From: Cryptomeria japonica
Lineage: Eukaryota > Streptophyta > Pinopsida > Cupressales > Cupressaceae
Assembly (NCBI RefSeq): GCF_030272615.1
Contig: NC_081410.1
Span: forward strand, 220,461,415-220,525,414
DNA length: 64,000 bases
Direction of reading: 5' to 3'
The notes below the pieces were generated by a model. The model did not search any database, was not told where the DNA came from, and saw only the letters and a list, made by a program, of their open reading frames with translations. The position numbers were made by a program, and so were the translations under genes. Shown one piece after another: positions 48,662-59,800 of this stretch (the stretch's first letter is position 1; the number at the start of each line of letters is the position of its first letter).

Positions 48662-49378
48662 CTGGAATGCTTGCTGGCATCTTGCGTCTCATTGAAAGCG
48701 AATGTTTTTGTGTAGCAGATGTGTAAAGGGGTGACACTTATCTGCCAGTTGTGCAATGAATCTTCAGATGGATTGTAGTCATCCTTGTAATGTCCTTAGC
48801 TGACTGATGTTCTTTGGAGGTGGCATGTCCATGATTGCTTTGACCTTTGCTAGGTCAACCTCAATACCTTTGCTGGAGACAATGTATCCTAGAAGCTTCC
48901 CGAAGGTTACTCCAAAGACACATTTCTTTGGGTTGAGTCGAACATGATATTGTTCTAGTCTATCAAAGATTTTATCTAATATGTCGAGATGCCCTTCTCT
49001 GGAGAGTGATTTTGCTAGTAAGTCATCAACATAATCTTCCATCATAGTATGCATCATGTCATGGAAGATGGTGGTCATTGCTTGTTGATAGGTCGCTCCT
49101 GCATTCTTTAGAATGAAAGGCATTACATTCCAGCAGTATGTGCCCCATGGACATGTGAAGGCTGTCTTATGTTGATCCTCTGGTGCTATCTTTATCTGAT
49201 TGTATCCTGAAAAGCCATCCATGAGTGAAAGCATGGCATGTCCTGTTGTTAGGTCCACTATGATGTCGATGTTTGGTAGGGGGAAGTCATCCTTAGGACA
49301 TGCCTTATTCAAATCTCTGAAGTTAGTACAAATACAGATGCCCCCATTTAGTTTTCCGACAGGCACAATATTAGATAT
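48662..49378 (-). pseudogene. G2 reverse transcriptase, downstream part
   Basis: The ORF at 48779-49366 covers the palm and thumb: GGICICTNFRDLNKACPKDD, FPLPNIDIIVDLTTGHAMLS, MDGFSGYNQIKIAPEDQHKT, YQQAMTTIFHDMMHTMMEDY with YVDD intact, and KKCVFGVTFGKLLGYIVSSK. A frame break before 48779 separates it from RNase H. The upstream codons (ending DYVDWIS) are at 57195-57300, on the other side of the nested element. The sequence looks intact at the active site, but the insertion makes expression impossible. Confidence 0.88.
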
Positions 49379-50596
49379 TGTAGCATCCTAAAATTGCGAC
49401 ACTTGCAATTTTGGCTGCATTTGGGTCTTCACGATGGTGATGCAACGTTAAAACTGAATGGAGACCCCGAAACTTGCTTGTGACACCAAAAACTGCATTT
49501 TTCTGCACCTTGGCATGATCCCTCCTTGCACCCTGCTGTCCCGGGAGGTGGGACCAGGGCGCCCGCCCTGGTCTCCCAGGACCATGGTGCCTAGCGCCTT
49601 GGTCCCTGGCCCTATTTTGGGCCCGGTCTCTTTTGGGCATCGAGTCTTTAAGTTTGCAATTCGGGAAATATTGTTTCCTGGTCGGCCTAAGGTCGGGAAA
49701 ATCAGTCTATCAACCCTAATTGACAAGTATATAAACTACATTTCCTCTCTCAAAAAGGGAGGAGGACATATGTGAGCAAGGCGCGAAAGCGATATTCAAA
49801 CATTCAAGCATTCAAGCATTCCTTCAAGCAATTGAGTATTCTAAGTCTCCATTCAAGGCTAAGTGTTGCATTCAAGACAAGGATTCAACCATTGAAGAGG
49901 AGATCACTTACAACACATTACATACAACATACATTACACCTTCGCATGTAAGAATACAAACATTCTTACAACAAGGTATCAGTACTTGTTTACATTACAA
50001 ACATTTACATTTACAGCATTCTCATTTCTTGGTTAATTCCAAAACCGGGGTTTGACCTAAAGGCAAACCCCTCATCCCTAACCCCCCAATCGTCCTCTCT
50101 TTTCTGTGTGTAGGTTGCAGGTACGCGGCTGTAATTGAAGATCCAGAATCCTTGTGCAGGGACGAACAGATCCACCTTCGTTTCGTGGATTTTTCGGAGG
50201 ACCGTGTGCACGCCGGGCGCCATCGTCCCATCAACTTTCGCTCAAATTTGCAGAACAACACCGTCTCGACATTTTACTACTAATTCCAGGTCCACAGCTT
50301 CATCCTGTATCCCTATCTCTATTTATGAGCGAATCTTTCCTATTTTACATGCATTCTTAGTTCAATCATCCTATCTACATTTCTTTACAAAAGAGGGTAA
50401 CCCTTGATGTCTTAACCCTTGAAACTCATTTAGAATCCAATCTTGCATTGCGTGGGATTGGATCTTGTGGGTTTCAACCCCTCTTTTGAATGTAAAGTCC
50501 CTCCTAAGTGAAAACCATCAACCCTAGTGACCTCCCTTCTCTCTCCTCGGAGTTGGGGAGGGGAGAACAACTAGGGTTCGATTTTTCCGCTTTACA
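49379..50596 (+). repeat. 5' LTR of the gag-only element (1218 bp)
   Basis: Begins tgtagcatcctaaaattgcg and ends ttttccgctttaca, next to the primer-binding site. The GC-rich segment 49540-49640 encodes short ORFs on both strands that also occur in the other LTR; they have no family match and are not counted as genes. A TATA-like tataaacta lies near 49729, shortly before a probable transcription start. Confidence 0.93.
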
Positions 50597-50599
50597 TTT

Positions 50600-50618
50600 T
50601 GGTGAAACCGACGTGAAC
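50600..50618 (+). promoter_or_regulatory. Primer-binding site of the gag-only element
   Basis: Tggtgaaaccgacgtgaac, three bases after the LTR. It differs from the G1 site by one base. Confidence 0.85.
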
Positions 50619-51780
50619 ATCCTCATTCTGATTATTCATGGTTAGATCTAAAAAATTTGCTTCCTTAATTACATTTCCATGTTTGATCTTTTGCAAATTT
50701 TAGAGACTAATTGCATAAAAACCCTAAAATTTTCTTTTTAATAATTAAGCTTGTGAAATGTTTAATTGTTAATGCTTGTTTCAGATCTATCCTTCTATTG
50801 CAAATTGTCAATTCATATTTCTACTTTAATTCTGAAAATTAAGTGGTTAAGTGTCAAAACCCTAATTTTTAAAGCCTTCTTGATTCAACCTTTGACTGAT
50901 AATTTCACTGATCAAAACACCTCCAAATCGGCTGTAACTTTGGATTCCGCAACAAAATCATAATATCTCTCATCCCTGAAAATTTTGAAAAAAGTTGCGA
51001 GGACCGTGTGCACCTCGAGCGCCATCGTCCTCGACATTTTTTCCGAAATTTCGGGAGCTAGATCTTACTGTATTTTTCTGCTAAAATCCAGAATTTTGGC
51101 TGATTTTATCAATTCTAACACTTTCAAAATTAAAGTCAAAGTTGGTCTAGTGATTGCTTGGATTAAGGCTTCTAATCATTCAAAAATTGTTGAAATTGAA
51201 ATTTGTGTTAAAATTGTGTTTCTTACTGTCCTAAATCTGAAAAGTGTGTTAGTATTCATTCGAAATTTCAGTGCTTTATTCAAATTTTTGCAGTTTGTGA
51301 CTTTTGAAATTAAGTGTTTAATTGCATCAACTTTGATTTCCACTTTCAAATTTGAATTTTGATTGAAATCGAGTCAACTTTTAAATTTCAAAGCCTGCAT
51401 TGCTTTCAGTATTCCCTCTAAAATCATAAAATTCAAAATTTCAGTTTCCCTCCCTTTTTCAAAATTCAAATTTTACATTTTTCAACAATCTTGGTAGGGT
51501 TCAATTTTGAGATTACAACTTTAATTTGGCCTATCTACAGATCGTAAAATCACTCAATTTTTTCAGATTGGCTTTAAAATCATCATAACTTTCATCCCTG
51601 AAAATTTCGAAAAAAGTTGCGAGGACCGTGTGCACTCCGTTCGCCACGGTCCCGGACATTTTTTCCGAAATTTCGGGAGATTGTCCTGATTGTATTTAAC
51701 AGCTTAAATCTAGGAGATTGGCTAATTTTATTGAGATTTTCTACCTCTAAAATTCAAAATCTTCTCTCTCTCTTTAGTGC
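50619..51780 (+). other. Leader of the gag-only element with a long direct repeat
   Basis: A 1.16-kb untranslated region. Segments 50953-51060 and 51575-51680 are near-copies sharing catccctgaaaatttt, aaaaagttgcgaggaccgtg and acattttttccgaaatttcg. The embedded gaggaccgtgtgcac...cgcca motif also occurs in both LTRs (about 50196 and 56796). No credible gene; the ORF at 50985-51362 overlaps the repeat and has no motif. Confidence 0.7.
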
Positions 51781-54700
51781 ATGAGTTTTACAACAATAAG
51801 CCCTACTTACACTATTCCCGTTAGACGAAGCCTTAGAATTAAGTCTTTCCAAGGTTTAATTACCGAGGAGATGGAACCTAATTTGAATGGCCTTTTTAAC
51901 GAGGACATGGGTAATTCCTCTAATCCTCTTAATGATGAAGAAGCTCTCCATGAGGTTTCTGTAGAACAACTTTCGAAATTGGATAACCAATTTGATGATT
52001 TTCGACAATGGATGTCTCAAGAATACCCCGATAGCGAAGCTCTTTCATTAATTGAGGGTCTAAAATGTATGGTTCAAAGTGATAAGAATGGAATTGATAT
52101 TTTGCGTGGTATTGCACACATTGTGGATTCGAATGTGATGCCGATGAAAAGTTGTGCCGAAACCTTAGGTTATACACAACCTCCTACTCAAGTCAATCAT
52201 TCTATTCCTTTGACAACTCCTATTGCTAGTATACCTACTTTTACATCAAACATAATGACTACTTCAACACAAGATATTCCCCCTATGATCACCAGTCATG
52301 GGGGCAATCCCTCTTCTTCAATCAACCCTCTTCCTTCATTCAATCCAAATTCTTCATTCATTCCTTCGATAAGTGTTCCTATTATATCACCACAAATGAA
52401 CATGACGCAAGGGGGCAATTCTCATTCCATTCCTCCTTGTAGTGTTCCTCCTTTCCAATCATCTCCTATGACTAACTATCATAGTGTCCCACCACCTTAC
52501 TCTCAATCAATACCTTCTTTCAATAACATAACACCTCCATCACAATCTAACACGTCTAATATGAACTCTTCGACTGAAGCGACCATTAACAATCTTGCAC
52601 AAACTGTCTCTTCTTTACAGCAACAAATTGCCTCTATGAATCAATCTAAGTTTAGTGTGCCCACATTTGATGTTGCGAGCCCACTTTCTCTTGACATTGT
52701 TTGAGCTATCCCCCCTAAGCATGTTGAAATTCCGCATTTGGAGCTTTATAATGGTAAGGGTGATCCTCTAACACATGTTAAGACATTTCAAACAATATGT
52801 ACCGATTTTGCTTATGACCAAAGGTTGCTTGCAAAACTGTTTACTAGAACATTAAGAGATAAAGCCTTACAATGGTATTGCTCATTGCCTTCTTATTCTA
52901 TTACTTCTTTCGAACAACTTGCAAATGCTTTTATTCAACAATTTCAAAACAATATAAGTCCTAAAGTTACTTTGATTGATTTAATGCATTGTAAACAAGG
53001 TGTTAAAGAAAGAGTGACTGATTTCATTGGTAGATATAAGCATTTGTATGCCCAAATTTCTTTTCCAGTACCTGACAATGATATTCAAAGAATCTTTATT
53101 TCTAATTTACAAAAAGATATTAGAGAAAAACTTCTATTTTCTGAGTTTACTTCTTTCCAACAGTTGTGCGCAACTCTTCACAATTATCAACTGACTGTGA
53201 GTCAAATGGAACAAGCAAATCCTATGGCTCCGAGTGATAAGTGTGATAGTAGTCAACAACCATTTGGGAAGTTTAAACCGAACAGAGAGTCAATTAAATT
53301 CAATGAAAACATCATCAACAACAATGTGAATGCAGCATCAGGTGTGCCTCCTATTTCTAAGTTTTTCAAGAAAGAAAGAAAGTTTACTCCTTTGAATGAA
53401 TCATTGCATAGTATTATGAATAAGTTATTGGAACAAAATGTGCTTACTCTTCCTCCTATAAGGCAAATAGATCCTACAAAGATTAACTCACCCTATTTTG
53501 ATAACAAATCTTTTTGTCAATTTCATCGTCATCCTGGGCATGATACTGAAAAATGTTTTGCTTTAAAGGGTAAAATTCAAGATTTGATTGATAATAATAC
53601 TATCTCTGTTTCTGGTGTGAATGATAAAGGCAACACATCTGTAGCTCCTCCTAACCAAAATCTTAAGATTTTTACTGATCCATTGCCTTCTCATACCTCT
53701 AATGTGATTGATACTACTGATTCCTCTGTCTCACCTGATGATCTCGTGTCTATGACTCCGAATGTGATTAACTTTGTGGAACAACAGAAAATCCCTAAAG
53801 AACCTTCCATCACATTTGATTCCAGTGAAACTATCAAGGCACCTGATGGTCCTTTATATATAGTTGCAAAAGTTAAGAATACACCTTTCCGTGGAGTGCT
53901 TATTGATCCTTCTTGCATGGTTAATGTCATTACTGAAGAATTTCTTTTTACTTTGCAATTGAATCAAGTGATCTATGATGAAACAAATGTGGTTGTGAAA
54001 CTATTTGATGCATTTTCTTCTCCTACAATTGGTTCTATTACATTACCTATTGAAGTTCATAACAAATCCCTTGATGTGGACTTTGCTATTATTCCATCAT
54101 CCGAACAATTTCGTGTGAAGCTAGGCTATCCTTGGCTATCTTCCATGAAAGCTATTGCTTCTCCTATTCACAAGTGCTTGAAATTTCCTCATAATGGTGA
54201 AGTTGTTACTATCAATCATAGCCTCTTTAAACCTGCTGAGATAACTTCTAGCATTCCTATTGATTACTTTTGGCCTAAACAATTCCAATCTCTTCCACCG
54301 CGGAGTGATCATCTTTTCAAATCTTATCAAAAGTGGAAAAAAGACATGATCCTATCTCTAAGTGAACCTAGAACACCCAAACTTGATATTCCTATCGTTC
54401 TTGAGAAGGAAGTTCTTCCTTTGAAAGATAAAACTAATGTCTTTCCTCAAGAAGTTTCCCAACCCACCCCTATGAATATGACTATGCCTATATCTAATAA
54501 ACTTCCTAAAAGTAGACCTATACCTCCTCGTCATGATAGGCTTGGTCTCCTTCCTAAACCAAATATTCCTCCCTTATATGGAGCAGTTCCTCCTCCTTCC
54601 TCTTATGGAGAGAAGAGACCTTCCTCTTCTCCTATTATTCAACCTAAGAGACCACAACCTAAACACCCAAGTGATAAGGATGAGAACATTCCTCCTCCTC

Positions 54701-55179
54701 AATCTTCTCAACTTCCTACTAAGACTAGACGAAATCGTTCTGCACGTGAACGCCGACGAAAGCGTCGTCTTAGAGCTCAGGCAGCTGCTTCTCAAACTTT
54801 GCAATCCCCAAAAACACCTTCAACCAGTATTATTCCATTTTCTCCTCAGCCGACGATTGAGCCGAAATCTCCTAAACATAAGTTGTATGATGGTCTTGAT
54901 CCGGTGCGAGTTAAAGATCCTATTTTCATAAATCTTGATGATGATATAGATGAAAATGTTATGCATGATGAAAATGTTACTCATGTTCATTCTGATAGTG
55001 AATATGAATATGTTGATGTTGATAACCATTTATCTAACGAATTTTCTAAAGCACTTATCCTAGCTCCTAGACAAGAACAATGTGGCTTGGAACATGAACA
55101 CAGCCCTTGTTTGGATCTTGTGATAGCTCCATCTGCTGTGTTGGATGTTCCTCCTCTAGCATGTTTCCTGCCTTCCTGA
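51781..55179 (+). CDS. Gag/protease-like protein of the gag-only element (one in-frame TGA)
   Basis: One frame runs from ATG 51781 to the stop at 55177-55179, interrupted only by TGA at 52702-52704. The first 307 codons are acidic, then Ser/Pro/Thr/Asn-rich. After the TGA the Gag core follows (YNGKGDPLTHVKTFQTICTD, RTLRDKALQWYCSLPSYSIT, RIFISNLQKDIREKLLFSEF). A knuckle, CQFHRHPGHDTEKC, lies at about 53515-53556. A protease-like domain has VLIDPSCMVNVITEEF at about 53893, with D-P-S in place of D-[ST]-G, and GYPWLSSMKAIASPIHKCLK. The C-terminus is Pro-rich with a basic cluster (RNRSARERRRKRRLRA, about 54727-54774) and an acidic tail. Gag would package the RNA; the protease is probably inactive. 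Alternatively the Met at 52738 starts an 813-residue protein. Confidence 0.85.
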
Positions 55180-55974
55180 AATATTGATCAGCAAGATCGG
55201 GGGGTAGATGACGTGCTAGACTAGTTTCATTAGCATAGCAGACTCTCTCCTCCTCTCTTGATCTCTTTTTCTTCTATGTGTTACTCTCATTCTTCTATTT
55301 TGTTGTCCTTAGTGTTGCCTACTTGAGGACGATGCAAAGCATTGAGATATCTTTTGGTCTCTCTCATGTTGACTCAAAAGACACATGTGTTCCCTTCTTC
55401 TAGGTGACCTTCCTTCATTGGGGAATGAAGAACAATTATGCATACATACATATGATATACATGAATTATCATACAGCATACTGAACCCGAGGAAAGCGAA
55501 GTCACCTTGTGCTTTGTGTTTTGTGTTTATTATCCTTGGGTTTATCTCACACTTGGGGACTAAATCCTTGTGATAACGTGCTCCTTTTCCCTTCTCATTT
55601 CTTATATGTATCACTACCTTAAAGCAATCACCCCCGGTGAGGCGTATGCGATCGCTTTAACGTAGGGGGGCATACATCCCATTCATATCTTTTCAAGATA
55701 CTTGAAAGTTTCTTGGCGAACTTAGCTTTGCCTTGAAAATTTTTGATATCTTTCTTGCATGACTCATAGTGAGGGAACCTTACTACTGACAATCATGGTT
55801 CTCCCTCGTGATCTTCCCTTTTACATTGTCAATCGAATTCGTAAGATCCTTAGTCCACTGGGGGCTTGGTGTATCTTGCCTCCTTGACTTGGTGAAAGTT
55901 TTTCAATGTTGTTTCCTTGTACTTTACCGAAAGTATGAGCGTACGCTTATACTCCCGCTAAAGTGGGGGCTAAA
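55180..55974 (+). other. 3' untranslated region and polypurine tract of the gag-only element
   Basis: About 800 bases between the Gag stop and the 3' LTR with no RT, RNase H or integrase. The purine tract aaagtgggggctaaa (55960-55974) precedes the LTR. The short ORFs here are not supported. Confidence 0.75.
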
Positions 55975-57194
55975 TGTAGCATCCTAAAATTGCGACACTT
56001 GCAATTTCGACTACATTTGGGTCTTCACGATGGCGATGCAACGTTAAACCTGAATGGAGACCCCAAAACCTGCTTGTGACACCAAAAACTGCATTTTTCT
56101 GCACCTTGGCATGATCTCTCCTTGCACCCTGCTGTCCCGGGAGGTGGGACCATGGCGCCCAGTGCCCTGGTCCCCCAGGACCATGGCGCCCAGCGCCTTG
56201 GTCCCTGGCCCTATTTTGGGCCTGGTCTCTTTTGGGCATCGGGTCTTTAAGTTTGCAATTCGGGAAATATTGTTTCCTGGTCGGCCTAAGGTCGGGAAAA
56301 TCAGTCTATCAACCCTAATTGACAAGTATATAAACTACATTTCCTCTCTCAAAAAGGGAGGAGGACATATGTGAGCAAGGCGCGAAAGCGATATTCAAAC
56401 ATTCAAGCATTCAAGCATTCCTTCAAGCAATTGAGTATTCTAAGTCTCCATTCAAGGCTAAGTGTTGCATTCAAGACAAGGATTCAACCATTGAAGAGGA
56501 GATCACTTACAACACATTACATACAACATACATTACACCTTCGCATGTAAGAATACAAACATTCTTACAACAAGGTATCAGTACTTGTTTACATTACAAA
56601 CATTTACATTTACAGCATTCTCATTTCTTGGTTAATTCCAAAACCGGGGTTTGACCTAAAGGCAAACCCCTCATCCCTAACCCCCCAATCATCCTCTCTT
56701 TTCTGTGTGTAGGTTGCAGGTACGTGGCTGTAATTGAAGATCTAGAATCCTTGTGCAGGGACGAACAGATCCACCTTCGTTTCGTGGATTTTTCAGAGGA
56801 CCGGGTGCACGCCGGGCGCCATCGTCCCGTCAAATTTCGCTCAAATTTGCAGAACAACGCCATCTCGACATTTTACTGCTAATTCCAGGTCCGCAGCTTC
56901 ATCCTGTATCCCTATCTCTATTTATGAGCGAATCTTTCCTATTTTACATGCATTCTTAGTTCAATCATCCTATCTACATTTCTTTACAAAAGAGGGTATC
57001 CTTGATGTCTTAACCCTTGAAACTCATTTAGAATCCAATCTTGCATTGCGTGGGATTGGATCTTGTGGGTTTCAACCCCTCTTTTGAATGTAAAGTCCCT
57101 CCTAAGTGAAAACCATCAACCCTAGTGACCTCCCTTCTCTCTCCTCGGAGTTGGGGAGGGGAGAACAACTAGGGTTCGATTTTTCCACTTTACA
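55975..57194 (+). repeat. 3' LTR of the gag-only element (1220 bp)
   Basis: Begins tgtagcatcctaaaattgcg, ends ttttccactttaca, followed by the gatat target duplication. Most differences from the 5' LTR cluster in the GC-rich part (56145-56180) and at 56690-56890. Confidence 0.93.
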
Positions 57195-59338
57195 GATATC
57201 CAATCTACATAATCAATTGGTCTAATGAAACTGACATCTAGGAGTTTCTTGAGTTCTGCTTTGACTAGTACTGCAATCTGAGGATGCATCTTATGAAGCT
57301 TCTGCTTGACAAGTTTGGCTCCTTCTACTATGGTGAGGTGATGCATGACTAAATCAGGATCAAGCCTAGGCATGTCTGCATATGACCATGCAAAGTTGAT
57401 CTGGTGCTTCTGGAAGAACTCTATGAATTTAGGTTGTTCCTCTGGAGTTAGAAGAGATTCCAGATGTATGTGGTGAGGAATTTCAGGAGTCCCCACGTTG
57501 TATTCTTTTGTTTCCTCGATGAGAATCATTGATCGTTCTCGTTGTGTGCTACAGGGAAGGATGTCAAACCTTTCATCCTCAGGTGCCTCAGAGAGGTTTT
57601 CACCGTTGGATACGCTCTTTCTTTTTACTTTTGTTGAATCAAATAGTGCCACAGTGTGGTTTTCACTGGAAGATCCATGTTTTATGGTTATATTTTTGCA
57701 GCTGAAAGGTTTGGCATCCCCCCCGAAGTATGCTACGCTATTAAGTTCAATGGTGAATCCAGCTTTATGATCCCCGCTTGGTATGTTATCTCGTAAGTCC
57801 AAGAAGTCAATAATCACCTCATCGTTTTGGAAGTGGTCAAGACATGGGGGATTAGGTTGGTTCCATTCGATGAGTTCAGGATGGATAATGGGCATTACTT
57901 CATCGATTATGTTAAGTTCATTAGATGTATCAGTGAGGGTTAAGACGTTATGGTGAAGGTCATTGATGGTACTCTCCCTATCAGAATCAGGTGTAGGATG
58001 AGACGTAGGGTCTGTGGAAGATGTTTCCAGCTTAGGAACCGAAGAAGTCTTTATCTGTGCTTCTCCATAAACAAGGATGTCTTTGCGGGGTGAAGGTAGT
58101 GATGTGTCTTCCTCATTTGAAGTGTTAAGCTGTACTGAATCAAATTCCCACTCATGCGAGTCAGTTTCTGAGTTACTTTCTAGTAACCGGTCACTGTACC
58201 GTATTGGGATATCCTTTGAGTTAAATACTGCAAGTGTAATCGATTGATGTATCTTTGTGGATAAAATGTTTGGTGCTGCAGGAAGAATTATAGGGATCAA
58301 TGAATCCGATACGGGGAGTATCAGTAGTGTTGACTCTGTTGCTTCTGCTGGAACCGCTGGTGTTTTAGATACTGCTATGGGTTCTGATATAGTTGCTGCT
58401 GCTAATGGTGCTATTGATGTTATTGTTGCTGCTAATGGGATCACCGGTTTGATTGGTGGGATGATTGGCATTGTAGATGGTTGTGTTGGGATTTTGAGCC
58501 TCGGTAGGGCAGTTGCGATGGTGTTTGATGCTGCTTTGATAATAAAAGGTGTCCTCTTTGCAATAGGCTGATATAGTGGTTTGCTGGGTTTTCCTTTGAA
58601 TCTGAGTTTAAGAAAGATCTCCTTTTCAAAGCCTAGGCCTGTATTATCCTTGGACTTTAAGTCCGGTAGCAGTGGTTCATGTCTTCCTTGTTTGCAAGGT
58701 CCCAAAGAACTCTGACCATCATAACCCATTCTTTGCATAATGAGGAGGCCTTTGCCATACTGATCCATGGGAAGTGTAGCTTGCGGCATATCAGTGGTGA
58801 TGGGATCTTTATAGATCCATTCCGCTAAGTCCTCATCTTTGGTTTCTCCTTCTTGACTCTTCCCAAGGATAAAAGGCATCAAAGCACATGTTGGCATGAT
58901 TAGTGGTTGTTGAAGTAACTGCTGCGGTTTGCCATGTGTTCTAGGAGAAGTGGGTATTTGTCCCACACAAAAGAGTTGACTCAAATTGTATTCCCTAGGA
59001 CCTTCCTCTGCTATTTTCTTTTTAAGCTTTTTGTGCTTGGGTATAGTGGTGTTTGAACTAGCAAGAGAGGCTAGACTTATATATGATGTGGAGGAAATAG
59101 CTTCTCTATTGTTAGGAACGGTAATCTCTGGTTGATGACTGATATTATGACAATATGCAAAGGGATTTGCATCGCCCAGGATTGTGATCTCTACACCGTT
59201 ATGTGGGAACTTGATACATTGATGGTAGGTGGATGGAACGGCTTGCATGGCATGTATCCAAGGTCTTCCTAATAATAGATTATATGGCAGAGGAAGGTCC
59301 AAAACTTGACAAATGATGTGCTTCACCACAGGGCCCAC
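57195..59338 (-). pseudogene. G2 protease end, G-patch linker and start of RT
   Basis: A long frame (start 59338) begins after the protease active-site region: [20 protein letters not shown] is the conserved end of the protease domain. A G-patch-like motif ([20 protein letters not shown]) lies at about 58675-58735. An Ala/Pro/Ile-rich low-complexity linker follows (58260-58560), then an acidic Ser/Thr-rich stretch. The end is the pre-RT block [20 protein letters not shown] and [12 protein letters not shown], cut by the nested element at 57195; the frame runs on into the LTR only by chance. In G1 the same order is found. Confidence 0.82.
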
Positions 59339-59800
59339 TCAGATTGGTAGTACCACAACTCCTTTGGATGAACGCTCTGCATCATCATAGGCTTTGATTG
59401 TGATCTTCTTACGGGGATCCATTGATTCTATTGCATATCCCAAAGCGGTGACCAACTATAGTGTACAAATATTTAGGCCTGCTCCATTGTCGATCAAGAC
59501 TCGCTTGATCCTGTGCTAGTTGATAAATCCTTCAATGTGTAGCGAAGCATTATGAGGTTGCTGGAAGGAAGAGTTGTCACTTTCAGAAAAAGTGAGACAA
59601 GGTGATGAATTTAGACTTCCAACCATGGCTTGGAATTGATCTGTATTTAGGTTTGCAGGGACTGACGCCTCTTGGAGAGCTTAATCCAAGATTGTTTTAT
59701 GAGACGGAGATAGGCGCAATAGCTCTGAAATGGATATAAGCACAAGCGTTTTGTCTAATTGTTCCACAAGATTGTACTACTTTGGTATGGAGGTGGTGCC
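59339..59800 (-). pseudogene. G2 protease active-site region (degenerate)
   Basis: The frame gives KRVLIDNGAGLNICTLQLVT near 59450-59510, corresponding to the catalytic D-[ST]-G loop but with D-N-G, then DPRKKITIKAYDDAERSSKG and a stop before the next ORF. A TAG (near 59518) and a shift near 59680 interrupt it. Both G1 (DGG) and G2 (DNG) lack a standard DSG/DTG. Confidence 0.7.

Larger units (their letters stand above)
49379..57194 (+). mobile_element. Complete non-autonomous gag-only LTR element (TR-GAG type)
   Basis: LTRs at 49379-50596 and 55975-57194 both run TGTAGCATCC...CTTTACA and differ at roughly 25-35 positions of about 1220 by eye. The flanks are gatat on both sides (49374-49378 and 57195-57199), a 5-bp target duplication. 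A primer-binding site (50600-50618) and a polypurine tract (55961-55974) are present. The only long coding region is a Gag/protease-like ORF. There is no RT, RNase H or integrase motif in any frame between 50619 and 55974. It must rely on enzymes from another element. It is inserted, in opposite orientation, in the RT gene of G2 and is the youngest element in the window. Confidence 0.93.

Noticed and set aside
49448-49775. Conserved short ORFs on both strands within the LTRs of the gag-only element
   Set aside because: Conserved only because the two LTRs are near-identical copies; GC-rich sequence with no motif.
58257-58571. 104-codon plus-strand ORF rich in Ala, Gly and Ile
   Set aside because: Shadow of the Ala/Pro-rich linker of G2 on the minus strand.
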